Shown: positions 1 through 7,161 of the stretch, one piece after another | How positions within the stretch are numbered: position 1 is the first letter of the stretch | How the letters are laid out: each line of letters starts with the position of its first letter | From: Variovorax paradoxus | GTDB lineage: Bacteria > Pseudomonadota > Gammaproteobacteria > Burkholderiales > Burkholderiaceae_C | Assembly: GCF_009755665.1 (NCBI RefSeq) | Contig: NZ_CP046622.1 | Span: 3,968,001-4,032,000, forward strand | Reading direction: 5' to 3' | DNA: 64,000 nucleotides | Notes under the pieces: generated by a model | Told to the model about the DNA's origin: nothing | Database searches by the model: none | Seen by the model: only the letters and a program-made list of their open reading frames with translations | Position numbers and translations under genes: made by a program

Positions 1-221
1 CGGCGGCCAACCCGGGCAGCGGCGAGCTGATGGACGAGCTGAACAAGGCCAGCCTCGAAGCTTGCACGGCCTATGTGGAACCGTCACTCGCAAAGGCCGA
101 GCCCGGCGTCGGCATCCAGTTCGAGCGGCATGGGTACTTCGTGCGCGACACCAAGGCTGGCGCCGACGGCAAGCCTGTGTTCAATCGCGCCGCGGGCATG
201 CGGGACAGCTGGGGCAAGTAA
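1..221 (+). CDS. glnS: glutaminyl-tRNA synthetase, C-terminal fragment (cut by window edge)
   Basis: The last 72 codons of a glutaminyl-tRNA synthetase, the cytoplasmic enzyme that charges tRNA-Gln with glutamine using ATP. The window begins inside the gene, so the catalytic domain with the HIGH and KMSKS motifs lies outside. What remains is the end of the anticodon-binding beta-barrel domain, recognisable from [10 protein letters not shown] followed by [16 protein letters not shown], the conserved tail of GlnRS proteins. The reading frame starts at base 3 and stops with TAA. The following pseudouridine synthase frame begins at or within the stop region. The identification rests on a short but characteristic stretch. 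Confidence 0.9.
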   Translation, partial: AANPGSGELMDELNKASLEACTAYVEPSLAKAEPGVGIQFERHGYFVRDTKAGADGKPVFNRAAGMRDSWGK

Positions 222-757
222 TCCCTTCTCGCCTCATCCGCTTCAACAAGCCCTATGGCGTGCTCAGCCAGTTCACGCCCGAGGGCCGCTGGCGCGGGTT
301 GAAAGACTTCATCGATGTTCCCGGCGTCTATGTCGCCGGGCGCCTCGATGCCGACAGCGAAGGCCTGCTTCTGCTCACCGATGACGGCCAGCTCCAGGCG
401 CGCATTGCCGATCCGCGCTTCAAGATGGAGAAGACCTATTGGGTGCAGGTGGAAGGCGTGCCCACCGAAGTGGCGTTAGACGCGCTGCGCGAAGGCGTGC
501 AACTCAACGACGGACTTACGCGCCCCGCCCGCGCGCGCCTGCTCGATCCTCCGCCCGATGTGTGGGAGCGGCAACCGCCCATTCGCGAACGCAAGAGCAT
601 TCCCACCGCGTGGCTGGAGCTGTCGATCAGCGAAGGCCGCAACCGCCAGGTGCGGCGCATGACCGCGGCCGTGGGGCTTCCCACCCTGCGCCTGATACGT
701 GCTGCCATCGGGCCGCACACGCTGGACGGACTGGCGCCCGGCACCTGGCTTGGTTAG
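221..757 (+). CDS. RluE/RsuA-family rRNA pseudouridine synthase (start uncertain)
   Basis: Pseudouridine synthase of the RsuA/RluB/E/F group, which isomerises a specific uridine in rRNA. The short form without an S4 domain and the opening strand [15 protein letters not shown] resemble RluE, which modifies 23S U2457 in E. coli; that specificity is inferred. The catalytic-Asp motif is [17 protein letters not shown], and the C-terminal [10 protein letters not shown] is typical. The frame is open far upstream through the glnS tail. No ATG, GTG or TTG lies between the glnS stop and the first conserved strand. The next in-frame GTG (260) would remove that strand. The given start (ATC, 221) is a placeholder, and a CTG at 209 is the alternative. 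Confidence 0.85.
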   Translation: MPSRLIRFNKPYGVLSQFTPEGRWRGLKDFIDVPGVYVAGRLDADSEGLLLLTDDGQLQARIADPRFKMEKTYWVQVEGVPTEVALDALREGVQLNDGLTRPARARLLDPPPDVWERQPPIRERKSIPTAWLELSISEGRNRQVRRMTAAVGLPTLRLIRAAIGPHTLDGLAPGTWLG

Positions 758-791
758 CGCCGCAGCACACATTCCATTTATTCGACCCCGT

Positions 792-1700
792 ATGCACAGC
801 AACCGACTCCATTTCTCCGAGCTTCTCTCGCCCGCCTTGAATCGCCGTCACGCACTGCTCGGTACGCTGGGCATGCTGGCGTTGCCTGCAACGCACGCCA
901 CAGCTGCGCCCGCTGCAAAGCCCAAGCACAACCGCGCTGAAGTGTGGCCGCACGCGTCTCAGGTGCCGGGCGGCGTGGCGCGCCTGTCGCTCGGCCCAAG
1001 CGCCAAACGACCTGCCGCCTTTTCAGGCGATGTGCCATTGCTCGTGCTGGGCGATGCCATCGAATGGACGGCGCTGGTGGGCATTCCGCTCGCAGCCACG
1101 CCGGGCGACGCAAGCATTGTTGTGCGCCCCGAAAGCGGTGCAGAAAAACAGATCGCCTACACCGTGGCGCCCAAGCAATACCGCGAGCAGCGCCTGAACG
1201 TGCCACCGCGCACTGTCGACCTCTCGCCCGAAGACGAGGCGCGCTACGAGCGCGAACGCGCGCACCTTGCCACCGTGATGGCCACGTTCACCGACCTGAG
1301 GCCCGATGCCTCGCTGCAGATGCGCGTCCCCGTGCCGGGCCGTCGCTCCAGCTCGTTCGGCCTGCGCCGCGTGTTCAACGGCCAGTCGCGCAATCCGCAC
1401 AGCGGCATGGACATCGCGGCCGGCACCGGCACGCCTGTGCTGGCACCGCTGCCGGGGCGGGTGATCGACACGGGCGACTATTTCTTCAACGGCGGCACCG
1501 TGTGGCTCGACCACGGCGGCGGCCTGCTGACGATGTATTGCCACCTGAGCCGGGTCGATGTGAAGGTGGGCGATGAGCTGAAGACCGGTGAGCAGCTTGC
1601 GGCTGTGGGAGCCACGGGGCGAGTGACGGGGCCGCATCTGCACTGGTCGGTGATGTTGAACCGGGCGATGGTGGACCCGGCGCTGTTTGTTGCGGCTTGA
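792..1700 (+). CDS. M23-family (LytM-like) metallopeptidase, exported
   Basis: A 302-residue zinc endopeptidase-fold protein expected to act on peptidoglycan crosslinks in the periplasm. The N-terminus (NRRHALLGTLGMLALP, ending near ATA/AP) is a signal peptide with a twin-arginine pair, so Tat export is possible. An Ig-like N-terminal segment is followed by the M23 domain from about residue 185. The zinc ligands are visible as HSGMD (H-x3-D) and the GPHLHW (H-x-H) motif near the C-terminus, so it should be active rather than a degenerate LytM factor. The ATG at 792 was chosen because it starts the signal peptide; the open frame extends further upstream. It is the last plus-strand gene before a convergent deacylase. 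Confidence 0.88.
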   Translation: MHSNRLHFSELLSPALNRRHALLGTLGMLALPATHATAAPAAKPKHNRAEVWPHASQVPGGVARLSLGPSAKRPAAFSGDVPLLVLGDAIEWTALVGIPLAATPGDASIVVRPESGAEKQIAYTVAPKQYREQRLNVPPRTVDLSPEDEARYERERAHLATVMATFTDLRPDASLQMRVPVPGRRSSSFGLRRVFNGQSRNPHSGMDIAAGTGTPVLAPLPGRVIDTGDYFFNGGTVWLDHGGGLLTMYCHLSRVDVKVGDELKTGEQLAAVGATGRVTGPHLHWSVMLNRAMVDPALFVAA

Positions 1701-1764
1701 GATAACCCAGCATCGGCGACGCATTCGCCTCTGAAAGCCTCGTCGCCTGATCTGCCGACCGATC

Positions 1765-2700
1765 TCAGATCGGCTTCGTCAAATACACCGCCTCGCGCCC
1801 CACGATCACGCGCTGTGCGGGCATGAAGATCGTGCACTCATCGCACGGCGCGAGAATCTCGTCCGGGCCGTTGGTGGCGATCAGCTCGCCCTTGGCAAAG
1901 GTCTCGAAGCCGATCAGCGGGCGCACGAACGCAAACTCTTCGGACTTGATGATGTGCGTCTGAAGCAGCTCGAAGCGGCGCTGCGGTCCGGGCGCGGGCG
2001 CCGCCGGGTCTTTGTCGATGAGGCCGAAGTGCGCCAGAAAGTCGAGCGAGATGGCGGTGGCAAGCTCTGACGCGGAGCGCAGAAAGTGCTGGCCGCACTC
2101 GGCCACCAGCGCCACGCCCTTGCCATCGCGAAGGCCGTGGCGGCCATGCTGGATCAGCGGCGTGCCGGAGCCCAGGCCTTCGGGCATGACCAGGTGCACC
2201 GAAGGGCGGCCAAGGGCCAGTGCCGCTTCGGCGTTGCGGTCATAGGCCGGGTACACCCAGAACGGGATCACCGGCTGGCTGGTGGAGTGGATGTCCAGGA
2301 TGTGGTCGGCCGCGCTCACCACCGGGCGCAGCACGCGGGCGCGGCGCAGTTCGGGGCTGTCTTGGGTGCCGTCGAGCCACTCGGGCGACCAGATGCGGTT
2401 GAGGTTGTGCACCAACTGGCGGCTGTCGAAGGGCAGCGCCTCGTTGAACGACTCGTAGGCCTCCACGTTGGCAAAGCTCACGGTAAGCGTGCCGATCTTG
2501 GGGCGCACGTTGGTGTCGAGCAGATGCGTGGCCGCCGTCATGCCGCAGATTTCATTGCCGTGCGTGAGCGCGTTGATCAGCACGTGCGGCCCGGGCTTGC
2601 CCGATTCGAAGCGGTGCACGTAGTCGATGCCGATGTTGCCCTTGCGGTACGCGGAGATGTCGCGGGGGAGGACTTCGAGGGCGGGGGGCGTTTGGGTCAT
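1765..2700 (-). CDS. succinylglutamate desuccinylase/aspartoacylase-family (M14) hydrolase
   Basis: A 311-residue zinc-dependent amidohydrolase of the M14 carboxypeptidase-like AstE/AspA family, which removes acyl groups from N-acylated amino acids or related amides. The metal motif H-x2-E is seen in NALTHGNEICG near residues 46-52, and a downstream histidine (LDIHSTSQP) supplies the third ligand. Length is typical of the family. Substrate cannot be read from sequence: there are no ast or ectoine genes around it. Its ATG is at the end of the 200-bp gap that also holds a 24-bp perfect palindrome (2845-2868), which could be its operator. Confidence 0.8.
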   Translation of the reverse strand: MTQTPPALEVLPRDISAYRKGNIGIDYVHRFESGKPGPHVLINALTHGNEICGMTAATHLLDTNVRPKIGTLTVSFANVEAYESFNEALPFDSRQLVHNLNRIWSPEWLDGTQDSPELRRARVLRPVVSAADHILDIHSTSQPVIPFWVYPAYDRNAEAALALGRPSVHLVMPEGLGSGTPLIQHGRHGLRDGKGVALVAECGQHFLRSASELATAISLDFLAHFGLIDKDPAAPAPGPQRRFELLQTHIIKSEEFAFVRPLIGFETFAKGELIATNGPDEILAPCDECTIFMPAQRVIVGREAVYLTKPI

Positions 2701-2844
2701 TGGCTGTGTGAATATTCAAGCGGAGGGGTCGGGCGAGTTTGCTACAGGCCGCGCTTTTTTGCTCTTGTGCCGGCCGCAGCTACATTGAGCGAACAGTCGC
2801 ATACGGGATCGCTCAACCCCGTCTTTCTCGAGCAAGCCGGATGC

Positions 2845-2868
2845 ATACGCTTCAAATTTGAAGCGTAT
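2845..2868. promoter_or_regulatory. 24-bp perfect palindrome in the amt / M14-hydrolase gap
   Basis: The 12-base half-site ATACGCTTCAAA is followed immediately by its exact reverse complement. A further copy of the outer ten bases (ATACGCTTCA) follows at 2878-2887. The element sits 32 bp beyond the amt stop codon and about 145 bp upstream of the M14-hydrolase start, both on the minus strand. There is no T-tract after it, so an intrinsic terminator is unlikely. A dimeric repressor operator for the hydrolase gene is the more natural reading, but that is inference. Confidence 0.5.
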
Positions 2869-2899
2869 TCGCCGCAAATACGCTTCAGCCCAGCTTCAC

Positions 2900-4102
2900 T
2901 TACCAGTTCACCTCACGCTCCGGCGTCGCGGAAATGTGATGGATCGACAGGTCCGCGCCGTCGTATTCCTCTTCCTGCGTGAGCCGCAGGCCCATGGCCG
3001 CCTTGAGCGCGCCGTACACCACCGCGCCCGCAAGCGCAGCCCATGCCACGCCCACCAGGGTGCCGATGAGCTGCGCCCACACGCTCACCTCGCCGATGCC
3101 GCCCAGCGCCTGCGTGCCGAAGATGCCGGCCGCGATGCCGCCCCAGGTGCCGCACAGGCCGTGCAGCGGCCACACCCCGAGCACGTCGTCGATCTTCCAT
3201 TTGTTCTGCGTGAGGGTGAACATGAAGACGAAGATGCCGCCGGCCACGCCGCCCACCACCAGCGCACCCAGCGGATGCATCAGGTCGGAGCCGGCGCACA
3301 CGGCCACCAGCCCGGCGAGCGGGCCGTTGTACACAAAGCCGGGGTCGTTCTTGCCCATGGCCAGCGCCACCAGCGTACCGCCCACCATGGCCATGAGCGA
3401 ATTGACGGCGACCAGGCCGGAGATCTTGTCGATGGTCTGGGCGCTCATCACGTTGAAGCCGAACCAGCCCGCACACAGGATCCACGCGCCCAGTGCCAAG
3501 AACGGAATGTTCGAGGGCGGATGCGCACTCAGCGAGCCGTCGCCGCGGTAGCGATTGCGGCGCGCTCCCAGCAGCAGCACGGCCGGCAACGCAAGCCATC
3601 CGCCGACCGCGTGCACCACCACCGAACCCGCGAAGTCATGAAACTCGTGGCCAGTGGCCGCGGCAATCCACTCCTGGATGCCGAATGCCTTGTTCCACGC
3701 AATCCCCTCATACAGCGGATAGACAAGGCCGACGATGACGGCCGTGGCGATGAGCTGCGGCCAGAACTTGGCGCGCTCGGCGATGCCGCCCGAAATGATG
3801 GCCGGAATGGCCGCGGCAAAGGTCAGCAGAAAGAAAAACTTCACCAGCTCGTAGCCGCTCTTGGCCGCCAGTTCGGTCGCGCCGACGAAGAAGTGAGTGC
3901 CATAGGCAACCCCATAGCCCACTAGGAAGTACACGACGGTCGAGACCGAGAAATCGACCAGGATCTTGACCAGCGCATTGACCTGGTTCTTCTTGCGCAC
4001 GGTGCCCAGTTCCAGAAAGGCGAAACCGGCATGCATGGCAAAGACCATGATGGCGCCGAGAAGGATGAACAGCGCATCTGCGCCCTGTTTGAGTGCGTCC
4101 AT
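2900..4102 (-). CDS. amt: ammonium transporter (Amt/MEP/Rh family)
   Basis: A 400-residue inner-membrane ammonium channel with about 11 hydrophobic helices. It takes up NH4+/NH3 when nitrogen is scarce. The family signature DFAGSVVVHAVGGW, containing the conserved Asp of the recruitment vestibule, is present, as are the pore-region GFN and HxxG-type motifs in helix order. The internal ATG at 4102 was chosen over the upstream in-frame ATG because an AGAAG Shine-Dalgarno stands before it and it gives the usual N-terminus. Unlike most proteobacterial amtB genes, no glnK lies next to it. A strong sigma-54 promoter precedes it (4174-4189), which fits nitrogen control. Confidence 0.95.
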   Translation of the reverse strand: MDALKQGADALFILLGAIMVFAMHAGFAFLELGTVRKKNQVNALVKILVDFSVSTVVYFLVGYGVAYGTHFFVGATELAAKSGYELVKFFFLLTFAAAIPAIISGGIAERAKFWPQLIATAVIVGLVYPLYEGIAWNKAFGIQEWIAAATGHEFHDFAGSVVVHAVGGWLALPAVLLLGARRNRYRGDGSLSAHPPSNIPFLALGAWILCAGWFGFNVMSAQTIDKISGLVAVNSLMAMVGGTLVALAMGKNDPGFVYNGPLAGLVAVCAGSDLMHPLGALVVGGVAGGIFVFMFTLTQNKWKIDDVLGVWPLHGLCGTWGGIAAGIFGTQALGGIGEVSVWAQLIGTLVGVAWAALAGAVVYGALKAAMGLRLTQEEEYDGADLSIHHISATPEREVNW

Positions 4103-4173
4103 GGGAGCTTCTTGCAGTTTTTGGTTTGAATTGGTGCATCGCACCCGAATCGCTCGGGGCAGCGCCGCAAGGA

Positions 4174-4189
4174 AGCAAAAATGGTGCCT
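4174..4189 (-). promoter_or_regulatory. sigma-54 (RpoN) promoter of amt
   Basis: Read on the minus strand the bases are AGGCACCATTTTTGCT. The -24 GG and -12 GC dinucleotides are exactly ten bases apart, as in the consensus TGGCAC-N5-TTGC, with GGCAC and TTGCT both intact. Transcription would start near 4164, leaving about 60 bases of leader before the amt ATG. Sigma-54 promoters driving amt are standard for NtrC-controlled nitrogen assimilation. GGTGC/GCACC half-sites near 4204-4250 may belong to an activator site but do not form a clean NtrC dyad. Confidence 0.8.
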
Positions 4190-4282
4190 GAATGCTCTTT
4201 CATGGTGCTCATCGGCGCGAAATGAGCGTTCTCAGTGCAAACACCGCACCGGAACAGGACGCGCGAAGAGGCGGCGCCCTCG

Positions 4283-5182
4283 TCAGCCCAGGCCCGCGCG
4301 CAGCGCATCGCGATAGCGCCGGCTGCACGGCACGGTAGAACCATCGTGCATATGCAGCCGGGCGTCGCCGCCGTCGAGCGGCTCTATCTCCTTGATGCGC
4401 CCCAGGTTGACCGCGTGGCTGCGGTGCACGCGCACGAACCGGGCAGGGTCGAGTTGCGTCAGAAAGTCAGTGAGCGTGGCGCGCAGCAGATAGTCGTGGC
4501 CGTTGACATGCAGGCCGACGTAGTTGCCTTCTGCCTGGAGCCAATCGATGTCGCCGGCGGCAATCAGGAATTCGCGCCGCAGCTTGCGCACCAGAAAGCG
4601 CTCGGGCCGAGAGGGCTGCGCAGGCGGCGCCGGTTGATGCACGCCGGGCTCGGCGGACGCCGCCTCGGGCGGGTCGAGCACACGCGCCTCGCCCTGCAGC
4701 CGCAGCATGAAGACGCCGTAGACCCAGATGCCGAACACCATCGACAGGTAGGCGCGCACGTCCTTCAGGTATTCGTAGCCCCAGCGCCCCGTCCAGCCAG
4801 CGAAGTCGTAGCGCTCGCCCATGGCCGAATAGACCACGGCCCGCAGTGCGAACATCGCGGCCACGTGCACCAGGCTGAAGACGACGCTGGCGGCCAGGTG
4901 CCAAGCCAGATAGCGCAGCAGATGCGTGCGCGCCAGCGGCGAAAGCCGGCGCTGGACGGCGACAACGGCCGGCACCAGCGCCAGCAGCACAAGATGGCTG
5001 GACACCTCCCAGGTCACGATTTCCCAGGCGGCGCGCGGCACCGCGCGATCGCGCGCATCGATCAGCGCCACGGTCGTGTTGAACACCGCCTGCAGCGCCA
5101 TGAAGACGACCCAGAAGCCCACTTCCACCCAGCGGCGGATGGGCTCGTAGCGCTCGTACAGGTTCTTTCGGGAATCTCCCAT
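4283..5182 (-). CDS. membrane-anchored LytTR-family transcriptional regulator
   Basis: A 299-residue protein with about four N-terminal hydrophobic helices (roughly residues 15-170), then a proline-rich linker and a LytTR DNA-binding domain in the last hundred residues. Recognisable LytTR elements are the segment around IDWLQAEGNYVGLHV and FVRVHRSHAVNLGRIKEI. There is no receiver domain, so this is a one-component regulator that probably senses a membrane or small-molecule cue directly. The start at 5182 gives MGDSRKN just before the first charged stretch; an upstream frame extension lacks family character. It is divergent from the acyltransferase at 5346 with 163 bp between starts, a natural regulator-target pair. 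Amt lies downstream on the same strand. Confidence 0.85.
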   Translation of the reverse strand: MGDSRKNLYERYEPIRRWVEVGFWVVFMALQAVFNTTVALIDARDRAVPRAAWEIVTWEVSSHLVLLALVPAVVAVQRRLSPLARTHLLRYLAWHLAASVVFSLVHVAAMFALRAVVYSAMGERYDFAGWTGRWGYEYLKDVRAYLSMVFGIWVYGVFMLRLQGEARVLDPPEAASAEPGVHQPAPPAQPSRPERFLVRKLRREFLIAAGDIDWLQAEGNYVGLHVNGHDYLLRATLTDFLTQLDPARFVRVHRSHAVNLGRIKEIEPLDGGDARLHMHDGSTVPCSRRYRDALRAGLG

Positions 5183-5345
5183 GCCCGGGATTCTCGCGAT
5201 GATCCGCGCACCGGCGGGCGAATTTCGTCCCTGGCGGGCACCGCTCGTCACAAACAGGGGACGATCCGTCCCTTGTGCGCGCTGCAGGCGGCGGCCGGGC
5301 ACGACCATCGCGGCTTCTCTCCAGCGCTTTCAATGAGGAGCCCCG

Positions 5346-6593
5346 ATGCCCGCATCTCCCGCATCTCCCATTTCGCCCGATCGCCGGCACGACATCGACG
5401 CGCTGCGCGCGCTAGCCTTCCTGCTCGTCATCCTGTACCACGTGGCGATGTACTACGTGGCCGACTGGCCCTGGCACCTGAAGAGCCCGCATGCGGCCGA
5501 ATGGCTGCAGTGGCCGATGCGCGTGCTCAACCTATGGCGCATGGACCTGGTGTTCCTGATCTCGGGCGTGTCGCTGGGTTTTTTGAGCCGCAAGCAGGGC
5601 ACCTGGCGTTTGCTGCGCAGCCGCGGCGCCCGCTTGATGCTGCCGCTGGCCTTCGGCATGGCGGTGATCGTGCCCTACCAGGCCTATGCCGAAGGCGTGG
5701 CCAACGGACTGGTGGCGCCGGGCTTCGGCGCCTTCTTGCTGCGCTACCTGCCCATGAACGACCCGTGGCCGAAGCAGGCGTTCGCGGGCGCGGAGTTCGG
5801 CATTACCTGGAACCATCTCTGGTACCTGCCCTACCTGTTCACCTACACGGCGCTCATCGCGCTGACGCTGCCGCTGTGGCGCTCGCGCGCGGGCCAGTGG
5901 ATGCGCCGCAGCTTCAACGCGCTGCGCGGCTGGAAGCTGCTATGGCTGCCGGCGCTTCCGCTATTGCTCTGGACGATGCTGCTGGCCCGGCACTTTCCGC
6001 CGACGCACAACCTGGTTCACGACTTCTACCTGCACAGCATCTTCTTCACCGTGTTTCTGTACGGCTACTGGATGGGCGCGGACACCGGCGTGTGGCGCGA
6101 GCTGGCGCGCTTGCGCCGCCTGTCGCTTGCGCTGGCCGCGGCGGTGATTGCGGCTTTCATCGTGCTGCGGCTCGGCGTGAAGAGCCCGCCTTCGGGCGTG
6201 CTGATGGACGCGCTGCGCATGCTCTACCTGTGGCTGGCGGTGGCCACCATCCTGGGTCACGGCCACCGCTACCTGAACAGGCCCTGGCGGTGGCTGCGCT
6301 GGGCCAACGAGTCGGTGTACCCGTGGTACGTGCTGCACCAGACGCTGATCATCGCGGGCATCGCGCTGCTGCCACCGCTCGCGCTGGGGCCGGTGCTGGA
6401 GCCCGCCTTGCTGGTCGCGCTGACCATCGCCGGCTGCTGGGCACTCACCGACGGGGTGATTCGCCGCTTGAACTGGCTGCGGCCGCTGTTCGGATTGAAG
6501 CTCCGGCGGGCCCGCGGCAAAGCAGAAATCACTTCACCGGCGGAGCCTCTTCCACCGGAACCAGGATGGCGCTCCCGGTCGCCACGAGCTTGA
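5346..6593 (+). CDS. acyltransferase-3 / OpgC-like integral membrane protein
   Basis: A 415-residue polytopic membrane acyltransferase (about ten helices) of the acyltransferase-3 group that transfers acyl groups onto extracytoplasmic glycans. The opening DIDALRALAFLLVILYH is the family hallmark with the catalytic-region Arg and His. The architecture and the WRMDLVFLISGVSLGF segment resemble the OpgC/MdoC succinyltransferase of osmoregulated glucans, but no opgGH genes are present, so the acceptor is unknown. A GAGGAG Shine-Dalgarno precedes the ATG. It probably responds to the divergent membrane-bound LytTR regulator. Its last 65 bases overlap the convergent thioesterase gene. Confidence 0.85.
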   Translation: MPASPASPISPDRRHDIDALRALAFLLVILYHVAMYYVADWPWHLKSPHAAEWLQWPMRVLNLWRMDLVFLISGVSLGFLSRKQGTWRLLRSRGARLMLPLAFGMAVIVPYQAYAEGVANGLVAPGFGAFLLRYLPMNDPWPKQAFAGAEFGITWNHLWYLPYLFTYTALIALTLPLWRSRAGQWMRRSFNALRGWKLLWLPALPLLLWTMLLARHFPPTHNLVHDFYLHSIFFTVFLYGYWMGADTGVWRELARLRRLSLALAAAVIAAFIVLRLGVKSPPSGVLMDALRMLYLWLAVATILGHGHRYLNRPWRWLRWANESVYPWYVLHQTLIIAGIALLPPLALGPVLEPALLVALTIAGCWALTDGVIRRLNWLRPLFGLKLRRARGKAEITSPAEPLPPEPGWRSRSPRA

Positions 6594-6948
6594 GGCTGTC
6601 GCCCTCCCCCTGGCCGTAGAGCTCGGCGGTGGTGAACACCTGCTTGCGGCCTGCCTTCACGACCTTGCCGCGCGCGATGAAGGCGCGGCCCAGCGCGGGC
6701 GAGAGGCAGCTCACCGAAAAGTGCGAGGCCAGCACCCGCCCCGCCACCGTGGCCGCCGCAAAGCCGCAGGCCGTGTCGAGCATTGCGCCGATGAGCCCCG
6801 CGTGCAGAAACCCGGCGTACTGGCCCATGTCTTCCTCGCGCCACTCCATGCGCAGTTCGGCTTCGCCCGCGGCGGCGCGGGTGACTTCGAAACCGGCCCA
6901 GCGATTGAAGGCAGCGGTTTTGTTGATGGCCTGAATGGTGTCGAGCAT
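6529..6948 (-). CDS. PaaI-family hot-dog thioesterase
   Basis: A 139-residue single-domain hot-dog protein, predicted to hydrolyse acyl-CoA thioesters in the cytoplasm. The PaaI-type active-site segment is visible as FLHAGLIGAMLDTACGFAA, where the HAG...D region carries the catalytic acid and the oxyanion helix. Length fits the family. Substrate is not evident and no phenylacetate genes are near. The 3' end overlaps the convergent acyltransferase gene by 65 bases, so the C-terminal 21 codons of each gene lie on opposite strands of the same DNA. Confidence 0.85.
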   Translation of the reverse strand: MLDTIQAINKTAAFNRWAGFEVTRAAAGEAELRMEWREEDMGQYAGFLHAGLIGAMLDTACGFAAATVAGRVLASHFSVSCLSPALGRAFIARGKVVKAGRKQVFTTAELYGQGEGDSLKLVATGSAILVPVEEAPPVK

Positions 6949-7161
6949 GGGGGTCTTTCAAAAAGAAAGGATGGAGCGTCGAAGACGATGAAAGATACGG
7001 AGAGCCACTCTACGAAGCGGCTCCGCCGGGCGCCGTCGCGCGGGAGACCCGCACCGCTTCGACAGTTGCCTTGGCGACAGCGCACTTTTTTTGCCGGAAC
7101 TTAACCCCGGTTTGGAAGCCCCGCCGTATGAGTGGAGGAACGATCCACTACCGAGGCTCCG

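Noticed and set aside
4235..6619. 794-codon plus-strand open frame
   Set aside because: Antisense to the LytTR gene and out of frame with the acyltransferase; Arg/Ala/His-rich shadow without domain features.
6949..7161. Possible terminator or small gene between the thioesterase and MuiA-like genes
   Set aside because: A run of Ts at about 7087 is not preceded by a convincing stem and no ORF with a ribosome site is present; probably only divergent promoters.
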